The notes: generated by a model from the letters alone, not told the origin. Counted from the stretch's first letter, positions 1 to 11,176 are shown. The stretch is 64,000 bases of DNA from Tahibacter sp042701255 (GCF_042701255.1 NZ_CP170554.1:620001-684000); one strand, 5' to 3'. Numbers and translations are program-made.

Positions 1-177
1 GGGCATGTGCAGATCGAGCAGCAGCAGCTCGGCCTCCGGATGCGCTTCGACCAGACTCAGCAGCTCGGGTACGGTCGAGGCCTCGAACAGGCTGGTGCCG
101 GGCGCCGCCTGGTTCAGGGCGCGGCGCAGCGCGTCGCGGTACAGCGGATGGTCGTCGGCGATGAGGATCTCGGACAT
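1..177 (-). CDS. Response regulator, receiver domain (5' part only, cut by window edge)
   Basis: The first 59 residues of a response regulator are visible; the rest lies outside the window. The N-terminus MSEILIADDHPLYRDALRRAL has the paired acidic residues (D8, D9) of a receiver domain, and the phosphoacceptor Asp sits at residue 55 in LLLLDLHMP at the edge. The DDHPLYRDAL pattern is typical of NarL/LuxR-type regulators, whose output domain would be a C-terminal HTH. It lies just downstream of acetyl-CoA synthetase on the same strand with a gap of about 100 bp. In Pseudomonas a LuxR-type regulator (CrbR/ErdR) controls acs, so a role in acetate metabolism is a reasonable inference, but the output domain is not seen. 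Confidence 0.85.
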   Translation of the reverse strand, partial: MSEILIADDHPLYRDALRRALNQAAPGTSLFEASTVPELLSLVEAHPEAELLLLDLHMP

Positions 178-277
178 GCGCCCGAGCATCGCATCCGCCG
201 CCGTCCTCGGCAACATGCACGACAACGCCCGGACGGGCCGGCCACGCCGACCCGCCGGGATGTCGCCGGCTCCGCGC

Positions 278-2224
<1,947 letters not shown>

Positions 2225-2433
2225 GACGGTATCCTTTTCTATATAGCTAGAAAGCAGCAAAGTTTCGCGCCGTCGGCGCCCCTCCCCTGCTGCAATGCAT
2301 CAACAGTATCCGAGGCTTACGCACAACCAATCCGACTTTAGTCGAAACGTGCAGACGCTTCGACCAATGGCGAATAGGCGGCCAAATCCGTGGAGCGCAA
2401 CCTCGGCCGGCCAAACACCTTGGGAGGGGTTCA

Positions 2434-3804
2434 ATGGCTATCACGCATCTTTGTTCACTACGCCGCAGCGTTCTCGCGGCAGCACTGCTGCTCTCGCTGA
2501 GCGGCGCCGTTCATGCCGACAACCGCAGCGAAGCTGCACTCGAAGCACGCATCGCCCAGCTCGAACAGCAGCTGGCCGAGCTCAAGACCGCCGTCGAAGC
2601 ACAGAAGAAAGCCACCGCCGCCGCGCCGGCCGCTGCTCCCGCCGCCGCGGGACCCGCTGCCGCCGGCGTGAAGCTGCCGATACAGGTCACGACCCTGACG
2701 CCGGCCTCGACGCCGGGTACGACCGTGAAGATCGGCGGCTTCATCAAGGCCGACTTCATGGCGACACGCACCGATTCGGGCCAGTTCGCCGATTCGGCCA
2801 CCGCACGCGACCTGTATCTGCCGTCGCAGACGCCGGTCGGCGGCAAGGGATCGAGCACCGACTACGACTCCGGCGCCAAGTTCTCGCGCCTGGGCATCGG
2901 CATCGACACGGTCACCGACAACAACGACAAGCTCGGCGCGTTCTTCGAGTGGGATTTCTTCGGCGGTGCGCTCGGCAACGAGAACTCCACCAACACCTAC
3001 GGCCTCACGCTGCGCCACGCCTACGTCTACTGGAACAAGTGGCTGGCCGGCCAGACCTGGTCGAGCTTCATGGACACCGCGGCGCTGCCCGAAGCGGTGG
3101 ACTTCATCGGCCCGACCGACGGCGTGGTGTTCGTGCGCCAGCCGCAGATCCGCTACACCACCGGCAATTTCCAGATCTCGCTGGAAGATCCGCAGACCAC
3201 GATCATTCCGCGCGGCGGCGGTGCGGCCGCGAGTTCGGACCGCGGCGCGATGCCCGACGTGGCCGCGCGCTACACCTGGAAAGGCAGCTGGGGCCACTTC
3301 GGCGTCGCCGCGCTGCTGCGCGATCTGGCCGTCGACCGCCAGGCCGCCGGCACCACGCCGGCGATCAAGGACAACACCTTCGCCGGCGCGCTCAGCGTCA
3401 GCGGCAAGTGGAACCTCGGCGAGCGCAACGACATCCGCTACCAGCTGACCGGCGGTTCGATCAGCCGCTACATCGGCCTCGGCGTGACCTCCGACTCGGT
3501 GCTCGACGGCGCCAACGATCTGGAGGCGATCGACGGCTGGGCCGGCTACGTGGCCTGGCGCCACGTCTTCAACAAACAGCTGCGCAGCAACCTGATGTAT
3601 GCCCGCAGCGAATACGACAACCCCGTGGCCTACACCGGAACCGGCGTCACCAAGAGCTCGCAGAGCTTCCGCCTGAATTTCATCTACTCGCCTCTGCCCA
3701 AGCTCGACGTCGGCGTCGAATACATGGTCGGCCGGCGCGAGATCGAAAGCGGCGCCAAGGGCGACATCGATCGCCTGCAGTTCATGGCCAAGTACTCGTT
3801 CTGA
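2434..3804 (+). CDS. DcaP-like trimeric outer-membrane porin
   Basis: 456 residues. A signal peptide (about residues 1-28, ending AVHA) is followed by a short coiled coil with repeated Leu and Gln (LEARIAQLEQQLAELK) and an Ala/Pro-rich linker. The rest is a beta-barrel beginning VKIGGFIKADFMATR and ending with Phe (FMAKYSF), as expected for BAM recognition. An N-terminal coiled coil before the barrel is the hallmark of the DcaP family, which takes up dicarboxylates and other small anions. GGGAGGGG lies 6 bases before the ATG. The permease follows 12 bases downstream, so the two probably move one substrate across both membranes. Substrate is inferred, not shown. Confidence 0.85.
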   Translation: MAITHLCSLRRSVLAAALLLSLSGAVHADNRSEAALEARIAQLEQQLAELKTAVEAQKKATAAAPAAAPAAAGPAAAGVKLPIQVTTLTPASTPGTTVKIGGFIKADFMATRTDSGQFADSATARDLYLPSQTPVGGKGSSTDYDSGAKFSRLGIGIDTVTDNNDKLGAFFEWDFFGGALGNENSTNTYGLTLRHAYVYWNKWLAGQTWSSFMDTAALPEAVDFIGPTDGVVFVRQPQIRYTTGNFQISLEDPQTTIIPRGGGAAASSDRGAMPDVAARYTWKGSWGHFGVAALLRDLAVDRQAAGTTPAIKDNTFAGALSVSGKWNLGERNDIRYQLTGGSISRYIGLGVTSDSVLDGANDLEAIDGWAGYVAWRHVFNKQLRSNLMYARSEYDNPVAYTGTGVTKSSQSFRLNFIYSPLPKLDVGVEYMVGRREIESGAKGDIDRLQFMAKYSF

Positions 3805-3816
3805 GGAGGATCACGA

Positions 3817-5493
3817 ATGGCTAGCGTTCCCTACGAAGCCGGCGCCGGCAGCTCGGCGCCGCTGACCCAAGGCCACAAGCGCGTGATCTTCGCGTCCAGC
3901 CTCGGTACCGTGTTCGAGTGGTATGACTTCTATCTGTACGGCTCGCTCGCGGCGATCATCGCCAAGCAGTTCTTCACCGCACTGAGCCCGACCAGCGGCT
4001 TCATCTTCGCCCTGCTCGCGTTCGCCGCCGGCTTCGCCGTACGTCCGTTCGGCGCACTGGTGTTCGGCCGCCTCGGCGACATGATCGGGCGCAAGTACAC
4101 CTTCCTCGTCACGATCGTGATCATGGGCCTGTCGACGTTCCTCGTCGGCATATTGCCGAGCTACGCGAGCATCGGCATCGCCGCACCGGTGATCCTGATC
4201 ACCCTGCGACTGCTGCAGGGCCTCGCGCTCGGCGGCGAATACGGCGGCGCGGCGACCTACGTCGCGGAACATGCGCCACCGGGCAAGCGCGGTCTGTATA
4301 CGAGCTTCATCCAGACGACGGCGACCCTCGGTCTGTTCCTGTCCCTGCTCGTGATCCTCGGCACCCGCACCTGGCTGGGTACCGAAGCGTTCGACGCCTG
4401 GGGCTGGCGCATACCGTTCCTGCTGTCGGTCCTGCTGCTCGGCATATCGGTCTGGATTCGTCTGCAGCTCAACGAATCGCCGCTGTTCCAGCAGATGAAG
4501 GCCGAAGGCAAGGGCTCGAAGTCGCCGATCAAGGAGAGCTTCTTCTCCAGCAACGGCAAGATCGCGCTGCTCGCGCTGCTCGGTGCGACCGCCGGCCAGG
4601 CCGTGGTCTGGTACGCAGGACAGTTCTACGCACTGTTCTTCCTGACCCAGACCCTGAAGATCGACGCGACGACGGCGAACCTGCTGATGGCCGGTGCGCT
4701 CGCGCTCGCGACACCGTTCTTCATCGTGTTCGGCTGGCTGTCGGACAGGATAGGCCGCAAGCCGATCATCATGGCCGGCTGCCTCATCGCCGCGCTGACC
4801 TACTTCCCGATCTTCAAGGGGCTGACCCACTACGGCAATCCGGCGCTGGCCGCCGCGAGCGCGACCGCGCCGATCACGGTCGTCGCCGATCCGGCCCAGT
4901 GCGCGTTCCAGTTCGTTCCGGGCGAGCTCAAATCGCACGTGACGTTCCGCAGCTCCTGCGACATCGCGAAGGGCTATCTGGCCGGCAAGAACATTCCGTA
5001 CGTCAATGAAGCCGGTCCGACCGGCAGCGTCGCGAACATCAAGATCGGCAGCCAGGTCATACCGAGCTTCGACGGCGCCGGCCTCACCGCCGATCAGTTC
5101 AAGGAACAGGGTGCCGCGTTCACCAAGGCCATGGGCGCCGCGGTCACCGGCGCGGGCTATCCGGAAAAGGCCGATCCGAACCAGATCAACCATTTCATGG
5201 TGTTCGTGCTGCTGACCATACTCGTGATCTACGTGACCATGGTCTACGGACCGATCGCCGCCTGGCTGGTCGAGCTGTTCCCGACGCGCATCCGCTACAC
5301 CTCGATGAGCCTGCCCTACCACATCGGCAACGGCTGGTTCGGCGGCTTCCTGCCGACCACGGCCTTCGCCCTGGTCGCGGCGACCGGCAACATCTATCAG
5401 GGACTCTGGTACCCGATCGTCATCGCGTTGATGACCTTCGTCATCGGCAGTCTGTTCCTGCGTGAAACCAAGGACGTCGACATTTCGCAGTAG
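3817..5493 (+). CDS. MFS permease, metabolite:H+ symporter (MHS) family
   Basis: 558-residue inner-membrane transporter. The start region SLGTVFEWYDFYLYGSLAA and RPFGALVFGRLGDMIGRKYTF are classic MHS signatures, and a second RIGRKP loop motif lies at about residue 312. Members take up organic acids and osmolytes with protons. An unusual soluble stretch of about 100 residues (roughly 345-455, with two Cys) separates membrane segments in the second half; this insertion is seen in a long subgroup of the family. GAGGAG precedes the ATG. The gene sits 12 bases after the porin and is closed by a strong terminator. With acs nearby, acetate, propionate or a similar acid is the likeliest substrate. 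Confidence 0.88.
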   Translation: MASVPYEAGAGSSAPLTQGHKRVIFASSLGTVFEWYDFYLYGSLAAIIAKQFFTALSPTSGFIFALLAFAAGFAVRPFGALVFGRLGDMIGRKYTFLVTIVIMGLSTFLVGILPSYASIGIAAPVILITLRLLQGLALGGEYGGAATYVAEHAPPGKRGLYTSFIQTTATLGLFLSLLVILGTRTWLGTEAFDAWGWRIPFLLSVLLLGISVWIRLQLNESPLFQQMKAEGKGSKSPIKESFFSSNGKIALLALLGATAGQAVVWYAGQFYALFFLTQTLKIDATTANLLMAGALALATPFFIVFGWLSDRIGRKPIIMAGCLIAALTYFPIFKGLTHYGNPALAAASATAPITVVADPAQCAFQFVPGELKSHVTFRSSCDIAKGYLAGKNIPYVNEAGPTGSVANIKIGSQVIPSFDGAGLTADQFKEQGAAFTKAMGAAVTGAGYPEKADPNQINHFMVFVLLTILVIYVTMVYGPIAAWLVELFPTRIRYTSMSLPYHIGNGWFGGFLPTTAFALVAATGNIYQGLWYPIVIALMTFVIGSLFLRETKDVDISQ

Positions 5494-5517
5494 TTCTGCG
5501 AAACGACGTCACGAACG

Positions 5518-5545
5518 AAAAAGGCGGCCGCGAGGCCGCCTTTTT
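5518..5545 (+). terminator. Rho-independent terminator of the porin-permease operon
   Basis: A perfect GC stem (GGCGGCC, loop GCGA, GGCCGCC) is flanked by five A on the left and five T on the right. It starts 24 bases after the permease stop codon. The A tract would let it act in reverse as well. Confidence 0.92.
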
Positions 5546-5640
5546 CTTGCTGCCGGCGCGGGCAGATCCGGCCCTGGAAATCGCGCCTGCACCGAGCTGC
5601 TACGATCGCTGCCGGCAAAGAAAGCGGGCAGCCATACGTC

Positions 5641-6183
5641 ATGAAACCGCGCGAGCTTTCGGAGAGCGTCCTACTGGGTTGGAAACTGCTGTCGTTCTAT
5701 TCGCTCGACGCGGCCGCGCAGTTGACGCTTTGCGGCGAAACCGAGGATTGGTTCTGCAAGGAAAGCGCGCACCGGAACGGCGGCGCCAACTATCTGTTCG
5801 GCTGCTCCATCGCTGCGGAAACCAGCATCTCCGCGCTCGAGAGCATGGCGGAGGACGAGGGAGCCGCCGAAGAAGCTGCCTGCGTCCGGGAATTTCTGCT
5901 CGAATTGAAGCGGCTGCCGCCGCCTGAGGACTCGTCGGTCTGGTCGTTTGCCGCGCTGCCACGCGCGGCCGAGTGGGAACGTCTGCGCCGGCTCGCCCGC
6001 GCCGCATTGGCGGCATTGAACCTGGATTGCAATCCGCCGCGGCGTGCGTTCGTCATCGACGAACTGGTCGAGGTCTACTGCTATCGGAGCGTGGAAAAAT
6101 TCCGGCGTTGTCCGGGACCTTCGGATGACCAAACCGGAGCGTCTTCGCCAACGCCGGCATCGAGAGCCGGCGGCGAACAATGA
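5641..6183 (+). CDS. Hypothetical protein, first of a two-gene unit
   Basis: 180 residues, not recognised. It has no signal peptide or membrane segment and looks helical. It contains several Cys and Trp residues and an acidic central part (ESMAEDEGAAEEAA). The stop codon overlaps the next start as ATGA, so the two are co-translated. The unit appears less GC-rich than its neighbours and is bounded by a terminator on each side, which fits a small acquired cassette. An immunity or antitoxin role would suit such a pair, but nothing in the sequence shows it. Confidence 0.65.
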   Translation: MKPRELSESVLLGWKLLSFYSLDAAAQLTLCGETEDWFCKESAHRNGGANYLFGCSIAAETSISALESMAEDEGAAEEAACVREFLLELKRLPPPEDSSVWSFAALPRAAEWERLRRLARAALAALNLDCNPPRRAFVIDELVEVYCYRSVEKFRRCPGPSDDQTGASSPTPASRAGGEQ

Positions 6184-6620
6184 TGCTCCGACGCAATGCG
6201 GACCTCTCACAGGTTCGGCCGGCTCTGGCTGCGCTGCTGCGTCGTTTCGCGGCGGAAAACTGGATCGTCTTCAATCCGTCGTTCGTCGTCTCGTCGGATG
6301 GGAACGAGGAACGCGAACCAGCGGATGTCGCGATGCTTCCGGTGGAGGCGGTCTGTCGCTTTTCGGGTGCGGAGCTGCTGCTCCGGATCGAAACCGACCG
6401 CATCGGCTTCGACTGGACGGACCTCGCGATCGAAAGCGATGCCTATTCACCGGATCCGGTATCGGATACCTGCTATCTGCAATGCGTGGATGCAGCCACC
6501 TGGTATCTGCTTTCCGATGATGCGGAGATACTGAAGGTGTTCGAAGAGTTCGGCTTCACCGCTTCCGGCAGAGACGGACTGCCGTTCCCAAGGCTGCGGC
6601 TGACGCCGGTCCGCCGCTGA
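6180..6620 (+). CDS. Hypothetical protein, second of a two-gene unit
   Basis: 146 residues, not recognised. It starts inside the stop codon of the preceding gene; two ATGs are adjacent at 6180 and 6183 and either could be used. The protein is acidic, soluble and rich in aromatic residues (FDWTDLAIESDAY, ATWYLLSDDAEIL), with no signal peptide. The C-terminus FEEFGFTASGRDGLPFPRLRL has a compact-domain look. The stop codon lies within the left arm of a long hairpin terminator. Function unknown. Confidence 0.65.
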   Translation: MMLRRNADLSQVRPALAALLRRFAAENWIVFNPSFVVSSDGNEEREPADVAMLPVEAVCRFSGAELLLRIETDRIGFDWTDLAIESDAYSPDPVSDTCYLQCVDAATWYLLSDDAEILKVFEEFGFTASGRDGLPFPRLRLTPVRR

Positions 6621-6654
6621 AATCCGAATCGGATTTTCAGCGGCGGACTTTCTT
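6609..6654. terminator. Long bidirectional hairpin between convergent genes
   Basis: The left arm (6609-6627) and right arm (6629-6648) pair over 19 bases with one bulged T and a one-base centre. The stem begins GTCCGCCGCTGAAATCC. It overlaps the stop codon of the upstream plus-strand gene, and TTTCTT follows on the plus side. The minus-strand DUF885 gene ends 13 bases further on, so the structure can serve both. Confidence 0.75.
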
Positions 6655-6666
6655 GTCGCGTCGCGA

Positions 6667-8436
6667 TTACGGCGCGGCTTTGCCGTCGCGAATGAACTGA
6701 TCGACGCGCTGGTCCAGCAGCGGCAGCGGCACGGAGCCCAGCGACAGCACGGCGTCGTGGAACGCGCGCAGGTCGAAGCGCGGGCCGAGTTCGCGTTCGG
6801 CCTTGGCACGCAGCTCGCGGATGCGCAGCTCGCCGAGCTTGTAGCTCAGTGCCTGGCCGGGCCAGGAAATGTAGCGGTCGACTTCGGTCGTGATCTCGTG
6901 CTCGGACAGCGCGGAGTTGTCGCGCAGCAGGGCCAGCGCCTGTTCGCGCGTCCAGCCCTTGGCGTGGATGCCGGTGTCGATGACGAGGCGGCAGGCGCGC
7001 CACATTTCATAGGTCAGGCGGCCGAACTGCTCGTACGGCGTTTCGTAGATGCCCATCTCCACGCCGAGGTGTTCGGCATACAGCGCCCAGCCTTCGCCGA
7101 AGGCCGAGATGTAGCTGTAGCGGCGGAACGGCGGCTGTTCGCCCTGTTCGGCCGCGAGCGCGCCCTGCAGGTGGTGACCCGGCACGGCTTCGTGCAGGGT
7201 CAGCGCGGGCAATGCGTACAGCGGCCGCGCTTCGAGCTTCCAGGTATTCACCCAGTAGAAGCCCGCGCCCTTGCCGCCGGCCGGCGCGGGGCTGTAGCGC
7301 CCGGTCGTGTAGTAAGGCGCGATCGCTGCGGGTACCGGCGCGACGCCGTAGGGCAGGCGCGGCAGCATGCCGAAGTACTTCGGCAGTTCGCCGTCGATGC
7401 GCTTGGCGATGTAGCTCGCATGCATCAGCAGTTCGCGCGGCGTCTTCGCGTAGAACTGCGGGTCGTTGCGCAGGAAGGTCAGGAACGCGGCGAAGTCGCC
7501 GTCGAACTTGGCGTCCTTCATGACCGTTTCCATTTCGGCGCGAATGCGCGCGACTTCCTTGAGGCCGATCTCGTGGATCTGCTCCGGCGTCAGGTCGACG
7601 GTCGTGTATTCGCGGATCTGCTGCTGGTAATAGGCCTTGCCGTCGGGCAGCGCATACGCGCCGAGTGTCTTGCGCGCCTTGGGCACGTATTCGCCGACGA
7701 AATACTTGAGCAGCTTGGTGTAAGCCGGAACGACCTTGTCGCGGATGACCTTCTCGCCGTCGCGGCGCAGGGCGGCAGCTTCTTCCGCGGTTATCGTCGC
7801 CGGGAACTTGGTGAACGGCGCGTAGAACGGGTTCGTCGCGATGTCGCTGTTCTCGGCGATGCTGCGCAGTGGTCCGTCGCGGCCCTGCAGCACGACCTGC
7901 GGCAAGGTCATGCCGATCTTGACGCCCTGCCTGAGCAGCGCGATGTGCTCGTCGAAATAGGCCGGAATCGCGGCGAGGCGTGCGAGGTAGCTGTCGTAGT
8001 CCTTGCGCGTCGCGAACGGATGCGAGTCGGGCATCTGGATCAGGTCGGCGTAGAAGCTCGAATCCGACGTCATCGGCAGCAGATAGCCGCGCACGCGGAT
8101 GCCGCCGATCGCATTGGCCAGCTGCTCGCGATAGATCGCGTAGTCGACCTGGCGTGCGGCGCTGAGTTCCGTCGCCGGTATGGTTTCGAGTTCGCGCTGG
8201 AAGGCTTCGAGATCCTTGAGCCGGCGCAGCTGGCTCGCCTCGTCGACGTGACCGAGCTCGCCGTCGCGCTCGTGATTGCCGACGTAGGTCGCGAACTGCG
8301 GATATTGCTGCTGACGCCAGGCCCACTCGCGCTCGTACAGCGCGGTGAAGCGTGCGTCGGTGGAAGTGGTGTCGGCGAGCGCGGACCCGCTCAGGGCCAG
8401 GGTCAGCAAGGCAGCGACGAAGCGATAGGCGGGCAT
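6667..8436 (-). CDS. DUF885 family protein, putative secreted metallopeptidase
   Basis: 589 residues. The start MPAYRFVAALLTLALSGSALA gives a clear signal peptide and has GGAGGAAACTC directly upstream; a longer in-frame start is less likely. The domain spans most of the protein. The motif LHEAVPGHHLQGAL near residue 415 is the conserved histidine cluster of the family and resembles a zinc-peptidase HExxH helix; a Glu-containing stretch SAFGEGWALYAEHLG follows, as in the family. Members are thought to be exported peptidases, but the substrate is unknown. It is divergent from the rhomboid gene. Confidence 0.88.
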   Translation of the reverse strand: MPAYRFVAALLTLALSGSALADTTSTDARFTALYEREWAWRQQQYPQFATYVGNHERDGELGHVDEASQLRRLKDLEAFQRELETIPATELSAARQVDYAIYREQLANAIGGIRVRGYLLPMTSDSSFYADLIQMPDSHPFATRKDYDSYLARLAAIPAYFDEHIALLRQGVKIGMTLPQVVLQGRDGPLRSIAENSDIATNPFYAPFTKFPATITAEEAAALRRDGEKVIRDKVVPAYTKLLKYFVGEYVPKARKTLGAYALPDGKAYYQQQIREYTTVDLTPEQIHEIGLKEVARIRAEMETVMKDAKFDGDFAAFLTFLRNDPQFYAKTPRELLMHASYIAKRIDGELPKYFGMLPRLPYGVAPVPAAIAPYYTTGRYSPAPAGGKGAGFYWVNTWKLEARPLYALPALTLHEAVPGHHLQGALAAEQGEQPPFRRYSYISAFGEGWALYAEHLGVEMGIYETPYEQFGRLTYEMWRACRLVIDTGIHAKGWTREQALALLRDNSALSEHEITTEVDRYISWPGQALSYKLGELRIRELRAKAERELGPRFDLRAFHDAVLSLGSVPLPLLDQRVDQFIRDGKAAP

Positions 8437-8549
8437 GAGTTTCCTCCAGGGCAACCGGCCAAGGCTAGCCCAACTGCGCCGCGTCCACCCCTGCATAAGG
8501 TTTGGAGCGGCCTCTTGCTACGCTGTCGGCCTGCCCCAACGTCGCCCCG

Positions 8550-9335
8550 ATGGATACGACCGCCGCCATCCCGCCCCGCGAAACGCCGCAGCTCAAACGC
8601 GCCGGTCTGCTCGCCCTGGCCTTCGTCGCCGTGCTCTGGCTCGTGAAGCTCGTCGAGCTCGCGAGCGGTCTGGATTTGACCGATTTCGGCGTGCGTCCGT
8701 TGGAATCCTACGGATTGCTCGGCATTCTGACCGCGCCGCTCGTGCACGCCTCGTTCGAACACCTGATCATGAACAGCGTGCCGCTGCTCGTGCTGCTCAC
8801 CTTGGCGCGTTTCAATTACCCGAGCGGTTCCTGGCGCGCCTTCATTTTCATCTGGCTGGCCGGCGGACTGGGGTTGTGGCTGATCGGCCGGCCGTCCTGG
8901 CACATCGGTGCGAGCGGCGTGACCCACGGACTGATGTTCTATCTGTTCGTGCTCGGCCTGCTGCGGCGCGACCGCTACGCGATCGCCGTCGCGATGATCG
9001 TGTTCTTTCTCTATGGCGGCATGGTCGTCACCGTATTGCCGCGCGAAGCCCACGTTTCCTGGGAAGCGCATCTGAGCGGCGCGCTGGCCGGCACGATCGC
9101 GGCGTTCCTGTGGCAGAAGCTGGACCCGCCGGCCGCATTGCCGCGGCCGAGCTGGGAGCTCGAAGAAGAAGCCGCCGCCGCGGCCAAGGAAGCCGATGCG
9201 GCGACCTACGAATTGCCGCGGCCGGCGCAGGTGCCGGTGCTCTGGCACCGCGTACCCGACGACGAGCGCGGCGTCGTCATCGAATTTCCTCTGCGCCGGC
9301 GGCGTGACGATGAAACGCCGCCGACCGTGCACTGA
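8550..9335 (+). CDS. Rhomboid-family intramembrane serine protease
   Basis: About 261 residues with six membrane segments in the first 190. The catalytic Ser is in GASGVTHG and the partner His in HLSGALAG; the upstream HLIMNS loop is also conserved. The chosen start MDTTAAIPP has no strong Shine-Dalgarno sequence; a TTG at 8502 in the same frame is possible. After the membrane core there is a cytoplasmic tail of about 80 residues rich in Glu, Ala and Arg. The next gene starts inside this one (26-base overlap), so they are probably co-transcribed. Its substrates cannot be inferred. Confidence 0.88.
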   Translation: MDTTAAIPPRETPQLKRAGLLALAFVAVLWLVKLVELASGLDLTDFGVRPLESYGLLGILTAPLVHASFEHLIMNSVPLLVLLTLARFNYPSGSWRAFIFIWLAGGLGLWLIGRPSWHIGASGVTHGLMFYLFVLGLLRRDRYAIAVAMIVFFLYGGMVVTVLPREAHVSWEAHLSGALAGTIAAFLWQKLDPPAALPRPSWELEEEAAAAAKEADAATYELPRPAQVPVLWHRVPDDERGVVIEFPLRRRRDDETPPTVH

Positions 9336-10606
9336 GGCACGTCCGGTTTCCGGCGACAGTGCGGCATCGCCACGCCACGAACGAGGGCGGCATCGGCGCG
9401 CCGTCGTCGCGCTGCTGAGCGTTCTCGTCGCGGCCCTGCTGCTCGCGGCCTGCACCGCGTTGCCGCCGGCGCCGAAGCTGCCGCAGGGCGTGTATGTCTG
9501 GCAGCGCGTCTGGGGTCCGGCGCTGGAGGCGTCCGTCGCGGCGACGCCGCAGTTTGCCGGGCTCGCTGCGCGTTCTGGCGTTGCAGACAGGTCCCGGCGC
9601 GCGACGCGCGGAACCCGAACCGAACTGGAGTCTGCTGCAGAAGACGGGCTTGCCGATCACCCTGGTCGTGCGCATCGACGGCAGCAGCGGCGATCTCGCC
9701 GCACAGTCGGCGCCGCTGCAGCAGGCCGTGCTCGCGCAGCTGAATCGCTGGCGCGAACACGGCATCGTCGCGGCAGGTGTGGAAATCGACTACGACTGCG
9801 CGACGGCGCAACTGCCCGTGTATGCGCAGTGGCTGACGCAGTTGCGTCCGCAGCTGCCGCCGGCGACGGCGCTGTCGATCACGGCCTTGCCGGCCTGGCG
9901 TGATGCGGCCGCACTCGATGCGGTGCTCGCGGCCGTCGATCTGAGCGTGTTGCAGGTGCATGCGGTGCAGAACCCGGCGCAGGGCCTGTTCGATGCGGCG
10001 CTCGCGCGGCGCTGGGTCGCCGACTGGGTACGGCGCAGCGCGACAAAACCGTTCCTCGTCGCGTTGCCGGCCTACGGCGCGCGGCTCAAGCTCGACGAGG
10101 ACGGCGCGGTCGCCGCGGTCGAGAGCGAGCAGCGTCTGCCGCAGCGCAGCGCGGATTCGCGCGAGCTCGTCGTCGATCCGCGCGAGGTCGCCGCGCTGAT
10201 CGTCGATCTGGAAGCGCGCCGCTATCCTCAGCTCGCCGGCTTCGTCTGGTTCCGCCTGCCGCAGGACGGCGATGAGCGCGCCTGGACCTTGCGCACCTTG
10301 CGTGCGGTGATCGCGCGGACTCCGCTCGATGCCGACCTGCGCATCACCGTGACGCCGGTGTCGGGCGGTTCGCTGAATCTGACCTTGCACAACGACGGCA
10401 GCGTGGACATGCCGTCGCCGCCGCGTCTGCGCGTGCACGGCGACTGCACGGTCGGCGACGGTGTCAACGACTACACATTGGTACGCGATGCGGGGCTCTA
10501 CCTGAGGCGTGCCGATGCGGCCGGCGTGCTGCGCGCCGGCATGAGCCGGCCGTTCGCCTGGCTGCGCTGCGCCGATCCGGCGGCCGTGAGCGTCACGCCG
10601 GAGTGA
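9310..10606 (+). pseudogene. DUF3142 lipoprotein gene with a +1 frameshift
   Basis: Translation from the ATG at 9310 gives an N-terminus with a lipoprotein signal (VALLSVLVAALLLAAC, Cys about residue 48), then PQGVYVWQRVWGPALEASV, the conserved start of DUF3142. Near 9558-9561 the homology moves by one base into another frame, which continues as LRVLALQTG to the stop at 10606 with no further break. Removing one G from the GGG at 9559-9561 would restore a single protein of about 430 residues. The later part shows the family's GVEIDYDCA and LPAYGARL motifs. Either a real single-base lesion or a sequencing error in a homopolymer; intact codon quality on both sides favours an error or a very recent event. 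Function of DUF3142 is unknown. Confidence 0.75.
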
Positions 10607-10708
10607 GCGTCGCCGACCGGTTTCCGGTGCGCCGTCCGCCGGCAGCGCGCCGGTGGGCCCGGCGGCGAATCAGCGGATCGCCGGGTCCATGCGGGCGGTT
10701 TCGCGCCG

Positions 10709-11176
10709 CTACAGCGGCAACGCCCCGGTCTGCTTGACCGTGCGCAGCACGAAGCTCGAATTGACGTCGGCGACGCCGGAATCGTTGAGCAGGCGGTCGA
10801 GCAGGAAACGCGAGAAGTGGTCCAGGTCTTCGACGACCACGTGCAGCAGGTAGTCCATGTCGCCGGTCAGCGCATGGCAGGCGACGACTTCGCGCGACTC
10901 GGCGATGCGGCGGATGAAATGCTCGATCGCTTCGGCGTCGTGGCGTTCGAGCTGCACGCGCACGAAGGCCTGCAGACCCAGGCCGACCGCGCGCGGCTCC
11001 ACGCGCGCGCCGTAGCCGCTGATCACGCCGGACTGCTCCAGCCGCTGCACCCGACGCAGGCAGGCCGAGGCCGACAGACTGACCTTTTCGGCGAGCTCGG
11101 CATTCGTGATGCGGCCGTCGTGCTGCAGCACTTCGAGAATGCGCAGATCGGTGCGGTCCAGCTCGGTGGTGGCCAT
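10709..11176 (-). CDS. Lrp/AsnC-family transcriptional regulator
   Basis: About 155 residues. The N-terminal HTH (LDRTDLRILEVLQHDGRITNAELAEKVSLSASACLRRVQRLEQSGVI) is typical and is followed by the RAM ligand-binding domain with the ALTGDMDYLLHVVVEDL core. The start MATTELDRTD is preferred over an upstream in-frame start because the HTH begins right after it. The gene is divergent from phhA with 137 bases between start codons. Lrp-family proteins commonly control an adjacent divergent amino-acid catabolic gene, so control of phhA in response to phenylalanine or tyrosine is a good inference. Confidence 0.93.
   Translation of the reverse strand: MATTELDRTDLRILEVLQHDGRITNAELAEKVSLSASACLRRVQRLEQSGVISGYGARVEPRAVGLGLQAFVRVQLERHDAEAIEHFIRRIAESREVVACHALTGDMDYLLHVVVEDLDHFSRFLLDRLLNDSGVADVNSSFVLRTVKQTGALPL

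Noticed and set aside
6757..8646. Plus-strand frame of 629 codons over the DUF885 gene
   Set aside because: Antisense to a gene with signal peptide, Shine-Dalgarno sequence and conserved His cluster.
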